Notes under the pieces: generated by a model | Seen by the model: the letters and a program-made list of their open reading frames with translations, nothing else | What the model was told of the DNA's origin: nothing | The model's database searches: none | Made by a program: the position numbers and the translations under genes | Source: Kitasatospora sp. GP82 | Lineage (GTDB): Bacteria; Actinomycetota; Actinomycetes; Streptomycetales; Streptomycetaceae | Direction: 5' to 3' | NCBI RefSeq assembly: GCF_029892105.1 | Contig: NZ_JARZAJ010000014.1 | Coordinates: 151,091 to 215,090, forward strand | DNA: 64,000 bases | Part shown: one piece after another, positions 60,140 to 64,000 of the stretch | Numbering within the stretch: position 1 is the stretch's first letter | Layout: each line of letters begins with the position of its first letter

Positions 60140-61267
60140 ATGGGCGGACTGCTGTTCAACGTGACCACTGCGGTACTGATGGTGCTGATGTTCAACGGTG
60201 GTCTGGCCCTGATCGGTCAGGGCACGCTGGGTCGGCGCCGGATCCCCTGGGCCGCCGTCGGGCTGACCGCGCTCGCCCTCGCCGGGGTGGTGACGCAGCT
60301 CTGCTGGTCGGGAGCGATGGCGGCGTTCGACAGCGACCCGAGCAGGTCGGGCTGGTGGCGTGTCGTCACGTCGGTCTTCATGCAGAACGGGGGCTTCCTC
60401 GGGGCGGCGTGGAACCTCGCCACCCTCGCCGTCATCGCCGCGTTCGCCGAGTGGTTCTGGGGCGCGCCCCTGATGCTGGGCCTGCTCGCCGCGGGCATCC
60501 TCCTGCCGCAGCACATCGACTCGCTCTTCGGCCAGACCAGCGGCAGCACCGACCCCCGCAACTTCGCCGGAAGCTCGGGATCGACCTACTTCCTCGCCGC
60601 GACGCTGGCCGCCGCTCTCCTGCTGCGCGGCGGCGATCACAGGGAGAACCCGAAGGAGAAGCTGCTTGCGCTCAGCGCGCCGGTACTCGGCCTGGCGGTG
60701 TGGTTCGCCCAGTCCAACGCACACGGACTGGTGACGGTCTACGGGTTCGTCCTCGGCGCTCTGGTCCGGGCCCTGGGCCGCCATGTGCTCCGTCCGGACC
60801 GCGACCTCCAGCGGCCCCCGCGGACGACCATGGCCTCGCTGGCAGCGATCGTCGGCAAGCGGCACGGGCAGGCCGACCGGCACGAGGCACTCTGCCGCGA
60901 GCTGAGCGCCGAGCTCGCCGGGGTGACCATGCCCGGCTTCGCGCCGGCCGAGGGGCATCCGCCGGTGGACACGGAGCCGTTCACCGGCACCTACAAGCGT
61001 GAGGGCTTCCTCATGACCATCACCGACGGTCCCGCTGCAGAGGGCACGCTGCAGCTGAGGTACGAGGGTGCCGAGGGCCTGAAGGGCACCTTCGACCCGC
61101 TCGTCTGGCACCTGTCCCCGGTCTCGGACACACCGTCGAAAACGGTGTTCGCCGGGCGCCGCAACGAGAAGGACGCCTGGATACCGGTGGTGTTCTACGC
61201 CCTGGCGGACGGCAGCCGGTACGTCCATTTCGGCGTACGGGCCACAGCCAAGTCCGGGCGAACCTGA
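60140..61267 (+). CDS. Chimeric gene: rhomboid-like membrane domain joined to a serine-hydrolase C-terminal domain
   Basis: 375 residues. Residues 1 to about 215 form six or seven transmembrane helices of a rhomboid-like membrane protein (VFMQNGGFLGAAWNLATLAVIAAFAEWFWG, in parts, and GLLAAGILLP). No GxSG motif is visible, so it need not be a protease. From about residue 230 the sequence is that of the C-terminal region of a beta-lactamase-type serine hydrolase: LCRELSAELAGVTMPGF, then PFTGTYKREG, WIPVVFYALADGSRYVHFG. The catalytic SxxK part of that hydrolase is absent. The junction is sharp, near base 60830. ATG 60140 lies 9 bases after GGGGGG; GTG 60134 is possible. Confidence 0.75.
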   Translation: MGGLLFNVTTAVLMVLMFNGGLALIGQGTLGRRRIPWAAVGLTALALAGVVTQLCWSGAMAAFDSDPSRSGWWRVVTSVFMQNGGFLGAAWNLATLAVIAAFAEWFWGAPLMLGLLAAGILLPQHIDSLFGQTSGSTDPRNFAGSSGSTYFLAATLAAALLLRGGDHRENPKEKLLALSAPVLGLAVWFAQSNAHGLVTVYGFVLGALVRALGRHVLRPDRDLQRPPRTTMASLAAIVGKRHGQADRHEALCRELSAELAGVTMPGFAPAEGHPPVDTEPFTGTYKREGFLMTITDGPAAEGTLQLRYEGAEGLKGTFDPLVWHLSPVSDTPSKTVFAGRRNEKDAWIPVVFYALADGSRYVHFGVRATAKSGRT

Positions 61268-61402
61268 CCGGGGCGGATCACGCGCTCCGCCGTGGGCGGT
61301 GTCCGGGAGTGCCGTACCTCCCGCGTTGCCGAGTGACCTCGCTGATCGTCTGATAATGACTATGGGTAATGCGGGGTGGCTCCATCACCTGCGAGGAGCA
61401 AG

Positions 61403-63784
61403 ATGAACGCCTCCAGCGATCCTGCCGGTGGTGGGCCGTCGCCGTTCGGCGACATCGCGGCCGTCGTGGTCGACGGAGCAGGGGTCGTGCTCCAGTGGTC
61501 CCGTGCGGCCGCCAAGCTGCTGGACCGTACGGCGGCAGAGGTATGCGGACAGCCGATCCGCCAGCTGGTCGAAGCACAGCACCCGGATACCTGCGGTGTT
61601 CCCGCGGCCGGGCGGGCCGTGCTCCGGCACCGCTCCGGTCGGAAGGTCGAGGTCGCCTTCCACGCGCTGCGACTGGACGGCTCGTCCGATCTCCTGGTCC
61701 TGGCAGCGCCCCTCCAGCGCGTGAGCGACCGGGAGCAGGGCACGGCCTTCCTGCGCGCACTGCTCACCCAGGACCGGATCGGGATCGCCATTCACGACAC
61801 CGACCTGAACATCGTGCGGACCAACCGCGCGCCGGCCGCGTTCGGCGGGGTGGCCGCGACGGTCGGCGGCCGACTGCGCGAGGCCGTCTTTCCCGAGGAA
61901 GCCGACGAGGCCGAGGCGGCGCTGCGCCGGGTGCTGGACACCGGAGTACCGCTGATCGACCGGGAGCTGCGGGCACGGTCACAGCACGTGCCCGGCCCGC
62001 AGGGTGCGCTGTCCCTCTCCGCTTTCAGGCTGGAGGACGACAAGGGCCGCCCCACGGGTGTCGCCGCGGTGCTCGCCGATGCGGCGGCGCAAGGGCGGCG
62101 CCGGGACCTGCGCCACGAGGCGTCGGTCCGGATCGGGGACTCCCTCGACGTCATGCGCACCGCCCAGGACCTGGTGGACGTTCTCGTCCCGGCCTTCGGG
62201 GACCTGGCCTGGGTGAGCGTCGCCGACCCCGTACTCGACGGCGACGAACCCCCGAAGCTGGCCGGCGCGGGATCGTGGCACCTGCGCAGGGTCGCCGCGG
62301 CCTCGGTCGGCTCCTGGCCCGCGGGCTTCGTCCCGCCGGGCTTTGCGGACCCGCCGGTGCCGGACCTGCCCGTCCTGCGGCGGGTCCAGCGCGGTGAGAC
62401 CGTCGTCGTGGCCGACCGGGCGAGCGCGATCGCCATGGCCGAGGGCCACCCTGAACTGATCCCGCTCCTCATTCCCGAGAACGGGCATTCGGCCGTCTCG
62501 GCTCCCCTGTTCGCCCGTGGCCTCGTGCTGGGCGCGGTCGCGGTCTGGCGCACCGAGCGGCCCGAGGCCTTCGACCAGGCGGACGCCGACCTCCTCACGG
62601 AGATCGCCTCCCGCGCCGCGCTGAGCGTGGACAACGCCCGCCGCTACACCCGCGAGCACCGCGCAGCCGTCGCCCTGCAGCAACGCCTGCTCCCGCCCGC
62701 CGCCACGGACCATCCGGCCGCCGAGACCGCAGGCCTCTACCGACCGGCCGGCGGCGGGGCCGACATCAGTGGCGACTGGTTCGACGTCGTCCCCCTGCCT
62801 TCCCTGCGGGTCGCGTTCGTCATCGGCGACGTGGTCGGCCACGGGCTGCACGCCACCGCCACCATGGGCCGTCTCCGCGCAGCCATCCACACCCTCGCCG
62901 ATCTCGAGATGGAGCCCGACGAACTCCTCACCCACGTCGACGACCTCGTCCAGCAACTGGCCGGCGAGGCGTCCCCCGGGCACGGGGACGAGGTCGGCGC
63001 CACGTGCCTGTACGCCGTCTACGACCCGGTCACCGGCCACTGCACCCTCGCCAGTGCCGGGCATCTGTCGCCGATCGTCGTCCGACCCGACGGCACCGCT
63101 CACGTCATCGAGGTCACACCCGGCCCTCCGCTCGGTGTCGGGGGCATGCCGTTCGAGATCGCGGAGACCGATCTGCCCCCGGGCAGCACCCTCGCTCTGT
63201 ATACCGATGGGTTGATCGAACGCGCCGATGACGACCTCGACGCCGGAATCCGGCGGCTGACGGACAACCTTGCCGCACTGTGCCGCTCCGAGCGGACCCT
63301 GGACGACATCGGCCGCTCTCTCCTCGCCCGCACCGGCGATACCCCGCCCCGCGACGACATCGCCCTGCTCATCGCCCGCACCCGCGCGGTCTCGGCGGAC
63401 AACACCGCGAGCTGGGAACTCCCCGCCGACCCCGCCATCGTGGCCGACGCCCGCGGAGCAGTCGCCCGCCAGCTCGCCGCCTGGGGGCTGGAGGACATCA
63501 CGTTCACCACCGAACTCGTGGTCAGCGAACTGGTCACCAACGCCATCCGTTACGGCGGCGCCCCGGTCGGACTGCGACTCATCCGCAACACGGTGCTGGT
63601 CTGTGAGGTCTCCGACTCCAGCAACACCCAGCCGCGCCTGCGTCGGGCCCGCGCCACCGACGAAGGCGGCCGCGGTCTGTTCCTCGTGGCCCAGCTCGCC
63701 ACGCGCTGGGGCTGCCGCTACGGCCGCTCCGGAAAGACCATCTGGGCCGAACAGTCCCTCACCGCGACCCGCCCGCCGGCTTGA
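61403..63784 (+). CDS. PAS-PAS-GAF-SpoIIE phosphatase with C-terminal anti-sigma-type ATPase domain
   Basis: 793 residues. Two PAS domains (about 12-110 and 118-230), a GAF domain (about 235-412), a PP2C-type SpoIIE phosphatase (about 415-655; metal sites in ADISGDWFDV and IGDVVGHG, later LYTDGLIERADDDLD, PPRDDIALL) and a HATPase_c domain (about 672-790; ELVVSELVTNAIRYGG and DEGGRGLFLV). Such proteins dephosphorylate anti-anti-sigma factors, and the ATPase part resembles RsbW-like kinases. One protein thus has both opposing activities. GAGGAG is 5 bases before the ATG at 61403. No sigma or anti-sigma genes adjoin it. Confidence 0.93.
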   Translation: MNASSDPAGGGPSPFGDIAAVVVDGAGVVLQWSRAAAKLLDRTAAEVCGQPIRQLVEAQHPDTCGVPAAGRAVLRHRSGRKVEVAFHALRLDGSSDLLVLAAPLQRVSDREQGTAFLRALLTQDRIGIAIHDTDLNIVRTNRAPAAFGGVAATVGGRLREAVFPEEADEAEAALRRVLDTGVPLIDRELRARSQHVPGPQGALSLSAFRLEDDKGRPTGVAAVLADAAAQGRRRDLRHEASVRIGDSLDVMRTAQDLVDVLVPAFGDLAWVSVADPVLDGDEPPKLAGAGSWHLRRVAAASVGSWPAGFVPPGFADPPVPDLPVLRRVQRGETVVVADRASAIAMAEGHPELIPLLIPENGHSAVSAPLFARGLVLGAVAVWRTERPEAFDQADADLLTEIASRAALSVDNARRYTREHRAAVALQQRLLPPAATDHPAAETAGLYRPAGGGADISGDWFDVVPLPSLRVAFVIGDVVGHGLHATATMGRLRAAIHTLADLEMEPDELLTHVDDLVQQLAGEASPGHGDEVGATCLYAVYDPVTGHCTLASAGHLSPIVVRPDGTAHVIEVTPGPPLGVGGMPFEIAETDLPPGSTLALYTDGLIERADDDLDAGIRRLTDNLAALCRSERTLDDIGRSLLARTGDTPPRDDIALLIARTRAVSADNTASWELPADPAIVADARGAVARQLAAWGLEDITFTTELVVSELVTNAIRYGGAPVGLRLIRNTVLVCEVSDSSNTQPRLRRARATDEGGRGLFLVAQLATRWGCRYGRSGKTIWAEQSLTATRPPA

Positions 63785-64000
63785 GCAGTCCTGTCGGCAG
63801 GTACGGCGAGCGGACGAAGGAAGTTGTGACCGTCCATCACCGAGCCTTCGGCGAGGGCGCCTGCCCGTTCCGTGCCGGTGAACCATGTCCGCGACCAGCA
63901 CAGGAACCAGGTATGACTGTGAGGATGGTCGGGTGCCGCCCCGGGCGGTGGTCTGGCCCGAGGTACGACTGGCGCTTATGCCTTGAGTTTGATCTGCCGA
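63785..64000. other. Window end, no supported gene
   Basis: An ATG at 63912 with AGGAACCAGG upstream opens a frame (TVRMVGCRPGRWSGPRYDW) that runs out of the window. It is too short to judge, so it is not called as a gene. Confidence 0.35.

Noticed and set aside
1..64000. tRNA, rRNA, riboswitch or CRISPR features.
   Set aside because: I noticed no cloverleaf, conserved rRNA segment, riboswitch core or spaced repeats by eye; a covariance-model search was not possible.
63912..64000. Open frame at the right edge with a possible ribosome binding site.
   Set aside because: Only 29 codons are visible and they show no family.

Overview
The window is high-GC actinobacterial DNA with strong third-position GC bias, GTG/TTG starts, GGAGG-type ribosome binding sites and gene families typical of Streptomycetaceae (DUF6230/DUF6114, PAS-LuxR, CGNR regulators, baeRF, SpoIIE-type phosphatases, F420-dependent enzymes). 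It looks like accessory or chromosome-arm DNA of a Streptomyces/Kitasatospora-like organism. I see no rRNA, tRNA or CRISPR array. The genus and location are inferences from content only.

Layout. 0-2 kb: the first 59 codons of a non-ribosomal peptide synthetase and the MFS exporter that precedes it (edge of a biosynthetic cluster). 2-10 kb: small membrane protein, thioesterase coupled to an unknown gene, a LysR gene with a LysR remnant behind it, a TauE/SafE exporter, baeRF protein, acetyltransferase, truncated PucR regulator, secreted serine hydrolase. 10-19 kb: lipoprotein, membrane protein, divergent MarR/SDR pair with a palindromic operator, beta-helix enzyme remnant, a two-repeat protein of unknown family, cytosine permease with a strong terminator, secreted phosphodiester glycosidase. 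19-29 kb: two-domain peptidoglycan hydrolase, orphan response regulator, DUF302, acetyltransferase, a deletion scar joining a HAD gene to a DUF3224 gene, a chagasin-type inhibitor beside a broken papain-like protease, NmrA reductase, YCII protein. 29-37 kb: AraC/quinone-oxidoreductase pair with operator, VC0807-like protein, dioxygenase, internally deleted MFS gene, CGNR regulator, monooxygenase-SDR-OYE operon, integrase scraps. 37-49 kb: secreted SH3/cysteine protease with an anchored partner, COG4705 protein, DinB protein, DauR-like regulator with an aminotransferase, MerR remnant, cyclophilin, F420-linked enzymes, winged-helix protein, PimM-like PAS-LuxR regulator. 49-64 kb: DUF4118 sensor-like protein, MFS/MocR pair (MocR truncated), a four-gene DUF6230-DUF6114-unknown-DUF202 operon, XRE/MFS pair, TetR with a perfect operator facing a chimeric membrane/hydrolase gene, and a PAS-PAS-GAF-SpoIIE-ATPase phosphatase.

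The most striking overall property is gene decay. At least twelve genes are broken, and several breaks are clean deletions that fuse parts of two genes or remove an internal block (24.88 kb, 26.6 kb, 33.70 kb, 36.66 kb, 53.26 kb, 60.83 kb). Regulators, operators and partner proteins often survive next to the damaged gene. The best intact candidates for undescribed systems are the secreted SH3-C70 protease with its anchored neighbour, the DauR-like regulator/aminotransferase unit with its four-half-site operator, the coupled thioesterase pair and the two-repeat 504-residue protein.
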